64,000 nucleotides of DNA, taken from positions 222,246 through 286,245 of the forward strand of contig MEHQ01004270.1 in assembly GCA_008828725.1 (NCBI GenBank), in the 5' to 3' direction. Below, piece after piece: positions 49,671 to 59,720 of this stretch. Source of the DNA: Saccharina japonica (taxonomy: Eukaryota > Sar > Phaeophyceae > Laminariales > Laminariaceae). The stretch's first letter is position 1; every line of letters starts with the position of its first letter. A program made the position numbers and the translations under genes. The notes under the pieces are model-generated. The model saw only the letters and a list, made by a program, of their open reading frames with translations, searched no databases and had not been told where the DNA came from.

Positions 49671-50009
49671 TCAGTACGGCCGCCCCCCTGTACCCCCCCC
49701 CCTCTCCTTGTGGCCTCTCTTGGTGTCCTCAGCTGCATGCCGTAGCCAGCACCTCTCCGCTTCGGCCCTGTGCCACCTCGCCATGAAATGGTCAGCCGCC
49801 TCAACGACCCCCCGATACCACACCCCACTCTTCTTGGCCGCCCTCAGCCATAGTATCGTCTCTGCTCCGAACAGTAAAGGGGAGCTTTCTGGAGATCCCT
49901 CTGTCGCTCGAAATACCCCGAGGTCATCTGCTAGACCTTGGCCCAGTTTTTTGCTGTGTAATTGTGTATAAATGTATGTATGTATGTATATATATGTGTG
50001 TGATCTCAA
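49671..50009 (-). CDS. Hypothetical minus-strand open frame
   Basis: A 112-codon frame whose middle (GLADDLGVFRATEGSPESSP, AAKKSGVWYRGVVEAADHFM, ARWHRAEAERCW) has the balanced composition of a real protein, unlike most open frames here. Its first 17 or so residues come from a (TATG)n stretch and are unlikely to be genuine. No family is recognised. It could be an exon or part of an old retroelement; an overlapping plus-strand frame (49582-49971) is less protein-like. Confidence 0.25.
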   Translation of the reverse strand: MRSHTYIYIHTYIYTQLHSKKLGQGLADDLGVFRATEGSPESSPLLFGAETILWLRAAKKSGVWYRGVVEAADHFMARWHRAEAERCWLRHAAEDTKRGHKERGGGTGGRPY

Positions 50010-50190
50010 TACGTTTGAACTGTTTCTCCGAAAACCAGCACAGAGGAGCCGGGGGCGTGCTGACCTTTCATTGTCTCAAAAGCTACCTGGTACGACACAG
50101 CAGAGACAATACATCGTCGTGATGCAAAATCAGTTGCAGGCAAGGCAATGCCAGGCTTTCGTACTGAATACGAGACAAGCACAACAACAT

Positions 50191-50775
50191 ACCACACCCT
50201 GTACAACTACCACTACTCGTAGTTGTCTGCCAGACAACTACTGTTTGAAAAAGCTGTGCAACTAGTCGTCTGTAGACAACTAGTGTTAGCAAATGTTGTG
50301 CAACTAGTTGTCTGTAGACAACTACTGTTCGAAAATGTTGTGCAACTAATTGTCTGTAGACAACTAACTACTGTTTGAAAATGTTGTGCAACTAGTTGTC
50401 TGTAGACAACTACTGTTTGGAAAAATTGTGCAACTAGTTGTCTGCGACAACTACTGTTTGAAAGAGTTGTGCAACTAGTTGTCGGTAGACAACTACTGCT
50501 TGAAAAAGTTGTGCAACTAGTTGTGTGCGACAACTACTGTTTGAAAGAGTTGTGCAACTACCAGTACAGTAGTTGTCGGTAGACAACTCCTGTTTGAAAA
50601 AATTGTGCAACTAGTTATCTGTGGACAACAACTGTTTGAAAAACTTGTGCAACTTGTTGACTGCAGACTACTACTGGGTGAAAACCCTATGCAACTAGTT
50701 GTTCAGGGACAACTACTGACTAGTTGCGGCCGTGCACAACTATTAATTGTCTGATTAGTTGTCTGCGGACAACCT
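50191..50775. mobile_element. 42-bp-repeat element, copy 1 (right end missing)
   Basis: It begins with CACACCCTGTACAACTACC and contains about ten units of GTGCAACTAGTTGTCTGTAG plus ACAACTACTGTTTGAAAAAN and TT. Each unit has a palindromic core AGTTGTCTGTAGACAACT. The end resembles the end of copy 2 (GGACAACTACTGACTAGTTG, CGGCCGTGCACAACTATTAA) but lacks the terminal inverted repeat. Open frames of 14-residue period are artefacts, as 42 is a multiple of three. Confidence 0.8.
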
Positions 50776-51115
50776 GAACGTGTACATTGTTCGATATGTT
50801 TCACTCCCGGTCGCCGCACCAAACGAAAACCATTGCTATTGGTCTTTACATATTCCACGTGATTGTATCTATTCTATTGTGTTCGTGAGTGTGCCGCCCA
50901 GAACGCGTGAAACAAAATCCAGTACCCATCACCCACCGAAAGCCGCACCTCAACCCCTCCCAATATCATTTTGCCGCATCATACATATGATGAGAGATTG
51001 CGTTAATTCGTGTCGACAAATATCAGAAAAAAGGCGAGATTCTAAAGGCCTCTCGACTAGCAAGACATAATCGTAACTTGGCCAGGCCCCTATCACGCGC
51101 CGCCCCTCCGCCGGA

Positions 51116-51922
51116 TTACTCTACTACTACGGCTGTTGAAACCTCCGCCTCCACTTCGTCGGCGAGGTCCAACGGACCAAACACGCCGTCGAGCTGTGCC
51201 AGCCCCGCAATGGGGCTCGACCACCGCCCAGGGATCTTGGTGTGCACCACGTCATGGCCCAGCTTCGGGATCTCCTCAGGAATGAGGTCCAGGTTACCGT
51301 CCAATAACAGCACACCCTGTACAACTACAACTATTAATAGTTGTCTCACTATTAATAGTTGTCTGCAGACAACTGAAACTACTGTTTGAAAAACTTGTGC
51401 AACTATTAATAGTTGTCTGTAGACAACTACTGTTCGAAAATTTTGCGCAACTAGTTGTCTGTAGGCAACTACTGTCTGGAAAACCTGTGCAACTACTGTA
51501 GTTGTCTGCAAACAACTATTCGGTGAAAAACCTCTGCAACTACTGTTTGAAAAAGTTGTGCAACTAGTTGTCTGCCAGACAACTACTGTTTGAAAAACTT
51601 GTGCAACTAGTTGTCTGTAGACAACTACTGTTTAAAAATCTTGTGCAACTAGTTGTCTGCAGACAACTACTACAGTGTGGAAAACCTATACAACTATTTA
51701 ATACCTGGTAGTTGTATAGGGACAACTACTGAGTAGCTGCGTCCGCGCACAACTTTTAATACTACTAGTTGTAGTTGTTAGTTGTAGTTGTACAGGGTGT
51801 GAAAGTTGGCACGCCCGCAGCCCCAGGACCAAGGATACATCATGGCTTGAAACAGACGAAATCATAATACGAGCTGGTTCCAGCAAGAGCAGGAGCATTT
51901 CGTCTTCAGACTTTTGCACCAT
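51116..51922 (-). CDS. Candidate minus-strand gene fragment with the TIR element as intron
   Basis: Two open segments, 51922-51794 and 51316-51116, lie on either side of the 42-bp-repeat element. Removing 51793-51317 at the GT and AG inside the TIRs joins them in phase 0 (..GLRACQLSHP | GVLLLDGNLDLIPEE..), giving 109 residues ending in TAA. The second segment (IPKLGHDVVHTKIPGRWSSP, LAQLDGVFGPLDLADEVEAE) has strongly protein-like composition. ATG 51922 lies inside a foldback element, so the true 5' end is probably elsewhere, for instance an acceptor at AAAAG before 51910. No family is recognised. Confidence 0.4.
51311..51801. mobile_element. 42-bp-repeat element, copy 2, with terminal inverted repeats
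   Basis: Left end CACACCCTGTACAACTACAA and right end TTGTAGTTGTACAGGGTGTG are exact inverted repeats. The interior holds about eight 42-bp hairpin units and two close CTATTAATAG words. On the minus strand the ends provide CCT|GTACAA and GTTGTACAG|G, possible intron borders. No target duplication is obvious. Confidence 0.8.
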
Positions 51923-52196
51923 AAATGAAAACGAGTTGGAAAACGAAATTTCGCAGGGTTGTTCTTCATGACCATACGAAAAAACTACATGATGGCCTTT
52001 TTTGAAAAAATGATTTTCTGGTGAATGAGGTACATTTTAACGTGTTTTGTTTTTTCCCCGGCAACTTTGACCCAACATTACAGACGAACAAAAACGAAAA
52101 TAAGAAGGTCATATTGTCGTTTTTTCGTATGATCATGAAGAACACCCCTCCTGCCAAATTTCGTTTTCCAACTCGTTTTCATTTATGGTGCAAAAG
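51911..52196. mobile_element. Foldback element with about 78-bp arms
   Basis: CTTTTGCACCATAAATGAAA through CATACGAAAAAAC at 51911-51988 is matched by its reverse complement at about 52118-52196. The loop has TTTTTGAAAAAATGATTTTC and a pyrimidine-rich stretch. No transposase is present. Confidence 0.8.
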
Positions 52197-52201
52197 TGAT
52201 T

Positions 52202-52356
52202 TCCGCGAAGAGTATGTTTCCCCCTAAGGTTTCAAAATTTCTTTATACATTTTCCTAGTAATTTGGCAGGCGGTAGGTTCCGCGAAGTGTATTTTTCCCC
52301 CTAAGGTTTCAAATTTTCTTTATACATTTTCCCAGTAATTTGGCAGGCGGTAGGCT
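52202..52356 (+). repeat. Tandem duplication, about 76 bp
   Basis: CCGCGAAGAGTATGTTTCCC, CCTAAGGTTTCAAAATTTCT, TTATACATTTTCCTAGTAAT, TTGGCAGGCGGTAGG is followed by a second copy with few changes (CCGCGAAGTGTATTTTTCCC). Confidence 0.88.
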
Positions 52357-52914
52357 CGCCGGAAGCAAAAACGTGACATGAACGTCTTCCCCTTGTTGAT
52401 GCGATCCTGTGAAGACTTCTAAAGTCGAATTAATCATTAGTCGGCGTATTGACCAATATATGGCCTGAATACTATTATATTATTGGTTTTACTATGGGCT
52501 ATAGGATGACTGCATGAAAGCTATCCCCTATGGAATAACGCCTCCCTAAGGAATACCAATATGACCATATCTCGCGAACTACAACTTGTACGCCGAAAAT
52601 CTCTTCACCGATGTGTTCCCCTTGGCGATGCCGTCATGTTGATATCTGTAGTGTTCGAAAAAGTAATGTTTTCCGTTTTTTATTTCCCGGAGAAGCTATT
52701 TTATTTTTCCCTCTGGAACCAGCTCGTAAAGGAAAGAAAAGATAAGCAAGGAAAGCAAGAAGGGCATTCTCCAAAGGCAGGCGTCTATCTGAAACTTCTG
52801 AATACTCGTACGTATACTACGTATCATAGTGCAAGACGTATGTCACACAGTGAGGTACTGCTGTGAATCTACAGTAAGTGTTAGTATTTAGTAAATATGT
52901 TAATATACATTGAA

Positions 52915-53870
52915 AATTGGGAATTAGCCAATAATAGGCATACCTACGCAATTTGATCCATGTATCGGTACACTGCGTAATGTACCACGGAAAAGGCTTC
53001 CTGGCCCGCGTGATATTTGGCCTCCGCTCAATTGTACCTACAAATAAATGACTCAAAGTGCGTAGGTACACCTAGTATTATAGGCTGCTCAGTTCACGTG
53101 TCACCTATTTTTTGCTTCAATTTACTTATAAATAGCCCGAACGATCAATTTTTGACAACTGAAATATGGACACAAGACGGCCACACCAGATGCCGGGACT
53201 GCCAGCCAGCCGACCGTACCTGTCAATCAGCTGACTTACCCGTATATTATTTTCACCCATGTATGCTATGGAATGTTGTTATGGACCGCGCCAACGATTG
53301 TGTAACTTAGACCCGCTTAACCGTATGCTTATACTCTGCACACGTATATCTATACACAATTTGCTCCTACTATATACTGGACTACAGTTAGTTGCAGTAT
53401 GTGTATTGTACTTTCAGCACAACGGCATGGAAACACTCGTCATCAGTGTTTCTCCGCTCCGCGATCACACCCATCAAAGGCATGTGGTCAAAGCGATTAT
53501 AATATAAATACTGTGACGGCGGGCCTCCGGTAGGAGGACGGTCAGCTGGTTGACAGAGACACGGTCGGCTGGTTTACTGTCCCGGCATCTGGTGTGGCCG
53601 TCAGTCAACATGCAAGTTGTCAAAAAGTGATCGTTCGAGCCATTTATAGGCACAATTTTATCCAAACATAGGTGCCACGTAAATTGAGTAGCCGATAATA
53701 GATGTACCTACGCACTTTGAGCCATTTGTAGGTACAATAGAGCGCAGGCCCAATATCAGTCGGGCCAGGAAGCCTTTTCCAGGGTACGTTACGCAGTGTA
53801 CCTATAAATGGCTCAAAGTGCGTAGGTATACCTATGTTTGGCTAATAACCTTGAAAATTGGGCTATATCC
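52915..53870. mobile_element. Nested inverted-repeat complex of about 0.95 kb
   Basis: Two palindromic units with TACCTACGCACTTTGAGCCA ends lie at 52945-53077 and 53700-53852. Between them, 53135-53245 (GACGGCCACACCAGATGCCG, GGACTG) is inverted at 53530-53640 (TCCCGGCATCTGGTGTGGCC). The order A-B-spacer-B'-A' makes one large foldback. No transposase frame is seen in the spacer. Confidence 0.72.
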
Positions 53871-54612
53871 AAAAACGGGTACACCCGCGCCGGTTTGAGT
53901 CAAAAACGGGTACATAAAGGAATCGAGTCAAGACACCACATCCCGCGAGCCATCACGGGATAGATTGGCCAAAATCACATCATGCCCGTTTCTGAGGGGT
54001 AGTGATAACCATGCACACTTGTCGGCGCCTAGCTATACCCTTAGACGTGTCCGGATTATGTTTGGAGGGTTCAGGTCCGGGTGGGGTCGGGAGCAGGGTC
54101 AGGGGAGTTTAGACGCAGAGGGTTCCGGCGGCAAGCATTTGTGTTTTACTTGGTCTCAGCATGTACCTGAAATACACCCTATATAGATACCAGGTATGTT
54201 GATACTGCTGTGGACACATACGACAGTATATCAGGTGGATCGTCGTATATATGACTGAAGACGTACGTACTACGTACCCAGGTGCGCAAAATGGTTGAAT
54301 AGAGTTTAAGTGGATCGTGAAAAAGCCTGAGAAAATGAAACAACGAAAAATCGGCCGCAGACGACGCAGTGGAGAGCGAGGCACACTGTAGGCACGTGGT
54401 TAACGAATTTAATAACCAAAAACGGTTGAAAGCCAAGCATAATAGACATTTACAGTTGTACCCGGGACATTTTCTCTCAAAAATGGGTACAATTTGTTTT
54501 TGGCCAATCGCATGGCTCGCTGGGCGTGTTTTTTGCTTGATTCCAGGATGTACCCGTTTTTGAGTGAAAACCGACCGGGTATACCCGGTTTTGGCTAATA
54601 ACCTTTAAAATT
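53838..54612. mobile_element. Possible element with AAAACGGGTACA / TGTACCCGTTTTT ends
   Basis: CCAAAAACGGGTACACCCGC and CAAAAACGGGTACATAAAGG near 53870-53920 are mirrored by GGATGTACCCGTTTTTGAGT near 54545. TTGGCTAATAACCTTGAAAA also occurs in direct form at both 53838 and 54589. The structure is suggestive of an inverted-repeat element but boundaries are unclear. Confidence 0.4.
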
Positions 54613-54841
54613 TACACTCGTACACTCGTCCACGTATGATATATACATACCAGGTATAGAATAAGGAGTGCAACTGAACGTGTACGCGTACGGGTGATAA
54701 TGACGCACTCACTCTCACGTATTAAAATATACGAACACCAATAGCATTCGTACCTCACCAGGAGGAGCTGACCCAGTTTGTTTAGCGATTCAGCAGTATC
54801 CTCGACAACACCGCACGGCTCCTGGGGTGTCCGCAACAACA

Positions 54842-55081
54842 ATGGCGACGACTATCAGGGTCGCCGCGCCGGTACTTCTCCTTCTGTCGACAGGTCTGCT
54901 CAACTACGCTCAGGGCTCGTTCACGTCTCCCGACGACGAGGCTGTGAGTACCCTTTTTATCTGACATTATTTGATACCTGGTAGTACAGTAGTAGTACGT
55001 AGTTTTGTGACCACAGAACCGATACCTTTTTAGGATGACGAATCGGCACGGACACTGGGTGTGCTGGATGTCGACGGGTAG
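54842..55081 (+). CDS. Probable secreted protein, first exon(s)
   Basis: ATG at 54842 sits in a good context (ACAACAATGGCG). Exon 54842-54943 encodes MATTIRVAAPVLLLLSTGLL followed by NYAQGSFTSPDDEA: a basic n-region, a hydrophobic core and an AQG cleavage-like site, a typical signal peptide. It ends at GCT|GTGAGT. A candidate second exon starts after TACCTTTTTAG at 55034 (phase 0, DDESARTLGVLDVDG) and either stops at TAG 55079-55081 or is spliced at GG|GTAGAA. If it stops, the product is only 49 residues. No family is recognised; downstream exons were not found. Confidence 0.5.
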
Positions 55082-55089
55082 AAAGGAAT

Positions 55090-56285
55090 GTTTAACGTGA
55101 AGAACACACACACACGGGACACCTACGACTAGTAATAAGAAATATGAAATCTGGTCCAGGCCGGATTTCTTATTTGAGAGAGGGTGCTTTCTACACTAAT
55201 TTAAATATAACGACTACCCATTTACTTATTTCCAGCCTGGGTTTCTGGTTAGCCTGCTTCTTATCAGTTTGTCCTGTGCTCTACTACGAATTCAAAGGCA
55301 TAAATATGGAGACGATTCCGTCGGACAATGTTTGTTTGCTTGTGAGGTAAAGTGTGTACTTCTATTCGCTGCTAGCAACTTGGGGCCTCGTGTGTCTGTG
55401 TTCTTCACGATAACACCAAGGTGCCTTTGTTTGGGACTACTTCAGAGGGAAATGTTGAAAAATTGACCATCAGAGCAGATCAGAGCGACGATTACAAATA
55501 CATGACGGCCACTGCTGCGTCATTGATTGGGAGATGATACGACTTGGTCTGCGGGGTAGTACAATGAAAGGAGTCTCGCACGGCCCAGGCGCGCAAGGGG
55601 ATACAATTATTCCCGTACTGCGCACTGCTGTGGGCGCTCGCTCATGCCGCTCGTGGAAGGCTGTGATGCCGCCAAAGCTGTATACGTTGCCACTGGCTGG
55701 GTGGGGTACCTTGAGCCTTGAGAGCGTACGTACTCTCTGGTCGACCTGAAAAAAAAGCACCTTGATCAACACATCTCAGGTCAGTCATTTGTCAACGTCC
55801 AGATCATCAGTAGTACCTCAACCTGCAAGGGGCATTTTGCTTCGGGACGGAGGAGGAGGAGAGGAACAGGGTGCACGAGTAGCAACGAGAGCACGTGCGG
55901 AGGAGCGGAGCGAGTAGGCTAAGGCGATGAGTCGAGCATGGAGGAGGTCTACAGCACGGCACACGGAGACCCACGACCGTCGCGCACACCATCACGAGAG
56001 AGCAGCAATCAATCGTCGTTTTTTTTACATGGGTTTGTTCACGGCCGTGTGAATGATACTTACGACACGGTACGTCGTTTAAAAAAAAGGTCTCATTATT
56101 TTTTATTTTTTATTTATTGTCGCTTCTTGTTCTCCTTTTTCTGTTCATGGGGGAAGGGGGGAAGAGAGAACAGAGGACGGGCCACTGGCAAGGTTTCAAG
56201 CTGAGTGAAGCCCATGCTGTGCGCTACTGCCTTGCCTCCTGTTTGATGTTTTATTGGTCTGTAGTCAGTAGTCAGTATGGCCCGG
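55090..56285. other. No further gene recognised
   Basis: Competing open frames at 55470-55772 (minus) and 55534-55749 (plus) overlap on opposite strands without motifs. Later exons of the secreted-protein gene could lie here but none is convincing. Confidence 0.3.
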
Positions 56286-56627
56286 TCGCCCCGGTAGAGT
56301 AGTGGTCAGCTTTAAAGGCTACTATCATTGGTCCCCAAGTTCGAATCCCACTGTGGTGAGATTTTTACTTTATTTGAAAAAACAAAAAGGAACCAATTGC
56401 TGAGAGCGCCTTCGTGGCGTGGGTAGGCGGAATCCGACGCAAGTCGACGAGGGAAGAAAGTGCTGAAATCTTCTCGCGATAAAAATGCAAGGCAAGAACC
56501 GTAGTGGGGTAGGAGGGAGAAGAGCCTACTTTGTGACCCCGGATCTGAGTTACGTCCAGGAAGGAGAGAGAAAGGAAGGGCGAAGATAATAAATGGGATG
56601 GACAACAAAAAATAAAAAAAAAAAAGT
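56286..56627 (+). mobile_element. SINE2 family, copy with tRNA-like head
   Basis: The head GCCCCGGTAGAGTAGTGGTC, AGC...CCAAGTTCGAATCCCACT carries an A-box-like TAGAGTAGTGG and a canonical B-box GTTCGAATCCC 43 bp apart, the layout of a tRNA-derived promoter. Stems are too degraded for a working tRNA. The body continues to TTTGTGACCCCGGATCTGAG and an A-rich tail (AACAAAAAATAAAAAAAAAA). The body is shared with 3505-3628. Dependent on a LINE for movement, by family knowledge. Confidence 0.78.
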
Positions 56628-56706
56628 ATATAGGACCAAATGTTGTTGGTAAACATATCTAAAATATAGATTTTTTGGGCGTACCGTAGGTCCTATTTAC
56701 TATAAG
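56628..56706. mobile_element. MITE-B copy, left end lost
   Basis: TATAGGACCAAATGTTGTTG at the left and GCGTACCGTAGGTCCTATTT, ACTATAAGCC at the right. It abuts the SINE2 A-tail, so the SINE probably inserted into it. Confidence 0.65.
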
Positions 56707-56739
56707 CCTATTTTTTTTTTTTTTTTTTAATTTTTCAGG

Positions 56740-58200
56740 ATAACCAAGGGCGGCCGGGATTTGGATATCATACACCTATGTTATAACAAGTGGACTCGAC
56801 TCGCTCGGTCTTGCGAGTCTCACCAGCGAGGCACTGTGTCCTTGCTATTAATGGCTGTCCACTATAATGTATCACAACGGGAGCAGGTCCTTCCGTCTTT
56901 CACGTGTAGATGCATGCTTGAAGTGGTACGAGATGAGATTGATAATCCTTTGTAATTGAGCTTTCTTCATCCTTCTTCTTCACTGGCCGCCTACAAATCC
57001 TTTCATACTGACTGCACTCGCCTGATACTCGCTGACAACAGTCTCACCCGACCTCGCTGGCTGGCCATCTCGTCGTTCGATCAGAGAGGACTCCAAGGCT
57101 AGCAAACTTCTGAAATCGTGTGCGTTGTCTTGGCTACTCCTCCCGTGATTCCCAACTCCTCCCGTACGTCATCTTCTCGTTTATTACTTGTTTTCTCTAT
57201 CCAATCGATATCGTCCGAATTGCGACATCGATGGTCGATTCGGTACTGGTTTTGTTCATTCCTTTATCATCTCATACGTAGCGACGCATTCGACCTTTCC
57301 AACCAAAAAGCCTAATAAATACTGAACGCTGCAATCCAGCAACTAATGTTCAACCGCTTATTGTTATGGTTTCGTGCGGGTATCTTGTACTCTATTTTCA
57401 AGGTATCTTGTACAATATAGATACCCTTATTTTCGGATATTCTCCCCGTGTTCTCATCGTTCTACAATAAACTTCTGAGCAATTTCTTATCACTTTCCTA
57501 TTCCCAAGATGTATACGACTACAACAGTATCCAAGCTCGATACCTGGCGATACCAACGACCTATCTCCTATGATCTCGCTTATCCGGAAACTTGACTACG
57601 ACCTGGTATGTTTCTCCTCCTTTTCCTTGTTTTCCACCCTTTTTACTTTGTTCCGATTCGAATATCCTATTTCTCTCAAATATCTTCTCTCTCTCGCACC
57701 CTCTCGTACTTCTCGTCCAACCGTCACTATGCTTCCCCGTACCCGTCTTTTATCATGCCCACTCTCAATTGTAACCATCACTATCCACTTCGTACAACAC
57801 CTAACCCCCCCCCCCCCCCCCGCAAGAGGCCGAAACATTTTTTTTTACCAGTTTTTTTTTTTTTTTGTTTCGTGTACTAATATACCTTGTGTATACTGGT
57901 GGTGTATCCGGTGTATCCAGCAGGGTGTGTCGGTCAGTATCGGTGTATGTTTGGTGTAACAGCTAGTACCGGGCAGATGCAAACCCTCGCAACAAGTTTA
58001 ATAACGTACGAGTAACATCACATCTCCTACAGATAGGTACAGGATATTTACAGAATTCTGAAGCAGTAAGATTGTCTACTCGTACCAGGTGGTTCGTGCA
58101 ACACGGCGCTTCACCCGGTCCCAGCAGCAGAACCAATAGACATAAGCTGAAGTGAACCAGGGTCTTGTGCCTCAGGCGGGGCTCGCTCACTGACACCCGC
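56740..58200. other. No gene recognised
   Basis: Sequence of even composition with T/C-rich stretches, a C14 run (57807-57820) and two T runs. Overlapping plus-strand frames near 57570-57960 are low complexity. Nothing else supported. Confidence 0.35.
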
Positions 58201-58217
58201 ACCCGCTGGGACATGCG

Positions 58218-58690
58218 AGTCAAGAGGTGTTCAAAATGTCGCGGGTCGGGTCGGGTCGGGTCAGCAAGTGTTCAAAATCTCACGGGTCGGGTCGGGACGG
58301 GTCAAGAGGTTTGTAAATCTCACGGGTCGGATCGGGTCGGGTCAAGAGGTTTCCAAAATCTCGCGGGTCGGGTCGGGTCATGACCCGACATCTCAAAATT
58401 TTCGCGGGTCGGGTCGGGTCATGACCCGACATTTCAATTTTTCGCGGGTCGGGTCGGGTCATGACCCGACATCTAAAAAATTTCGCGGGTCGGGTCGGGT
58501 CATGACCCGCGAGAAACGGGTCACTCGCGGGTCGGGCCAGAATGATCCGCGAGTTGTTTTCCGTTGGCCCGCGGGTCGGACCCGTGGGTCGAACCCGCGG
58601 ATCCGGTCCGCAGGACCGGATCTTTTCTATATTTCCGCTTCCTGCCCGAGGGCCACTCTCGTCTCAGCGGGTCGGACCCGCGGGTCCTAA
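58218..58690 (+). repeat. (GGGTC)n block, copy 1
   Basis: GGGTCGGGTCGGGTC tracts alternate with TCAAAATCTCGCGGGT and ATGACCCGACATCTCAAAAT in units of about 45-50 bp. The region 58241-58500 is closely similar to 59397-59660. Open frames with FRGSGRV periods are artefacts of the repeat. Confidence 0.85.
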
Positions 58691-59279
58691 ACCTTTAACC
58701 TTACCACTTCCTGCCCGTCGTGTCGATACCCCGAGTGCATATCATAGCGTGTAGAGCGATCATATCGTGTAGAGCGATCATATTGTATACCTTGTACAGT
58801 ACTACATACCAGGCAAAACGTTTGGCGAAATTCTGGTCGGATGACACCACACAGCAGTAGTATCTCATCATGCTCACACATCCTCCAAATCTACTACAGA
58901 CAGGCCACAAATCAATGCAGGGTACAAAAAGATAGAATAATAATGGCAGCAGCAGTAATAACAAGGCAGACCATGTCACAAACACATGGATAAATTAGTA
59001 CGCTTGCCCTCGCCGGAGGCGGCATAGTCTGCCCGCTTTTCGGGGCGGAAGCAGAAGCCATCTTGGGTCAGAGCTATCAGGTCGACCCGAGAAGAAGGCG
59101 TGGTAGGCACGGCAATGTGCGGGATGTGGGTCTACCTCTCTCTCTCTCTATCCACGAAGATCTTCGGGAGCACACATCACAAAAAACTGAAGCAAAAAAA
59201 CACAAAAAAAAACACAAACAAGCACGACACTCTTCTAGGAATATTCTGAGGGACCAAGGCCCAACCAACGGACAAACGA

Positions 59280-59720
59280 GCAACGACTACAGGTTTGGAC
59301 CCGCGAGTTTTTATCTTTGACCCACGAGAAATACCACGGGTCCAGTCGAACCGACCCGTATGAAACCCGTATCTCACGGGTCAATCGGTATCTGGCGGGT
59401 CGGGTCGGGTCGGGTCAGCAAGCGTTCAAAATCCTACAGGTCAGGTCGGGTCAGGTCAGAAGGTTTGAAAATCTCACGGGTCGGGTCGGGTCGGGTCAAG
59501 AGGTTTCCAAAATCTCGCGGGTTGGGTCGGGTCATGACCCGACATCTCAAAATTTTCGCGGGTCAGGTCGGGTTATGACCCGATATCTCAATTTTTCGCG
59601 GGTCGGGTCGGGTCATGACCCGATATCTCAAAATTCTCGCGGGTCGGGTCGGGTCAGCTGACCCGACCCGACCCGACCTGACCCGTGAGGTTTGACCTGA
59701 CCCGCGAACAGCCCCTGCCA
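59280..59720 (+). repeat. (GGGTC)n block, copy 2, ending in an element-E terminus
   Basis: Same unit order as copy 1 (AGCAAGCGTTCAAAATC, AGAGGTTTCCAAAATCTCGC, ATGACCCGACATCTCAAAAT). It ends CAGCTGACCCGACCCGACCC then GACCCGCGAACAGCCCC, the complement of the left end of element E at 14447. Confidence 0.85.

Noticed and set aside
50213-51515. Open frames with 14-residue repeats such as SCLQTTSCTTFSNS
   Set aside because: They translate the 42-bp repeats; 42 is divisible by three, so they stay open by chance.
50191-51801. CRISPR-like array of regularly spaced repeats
   Set aside because: The 42-bp units are contiguous without unique spacers, and the genome is eukaryotic.
56286-56360. Functional tRNA gene
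   Set aside because: A canonical B-box is present but acceptor, D and T stems do not pair and the sequence continues into a repeated SINE body.
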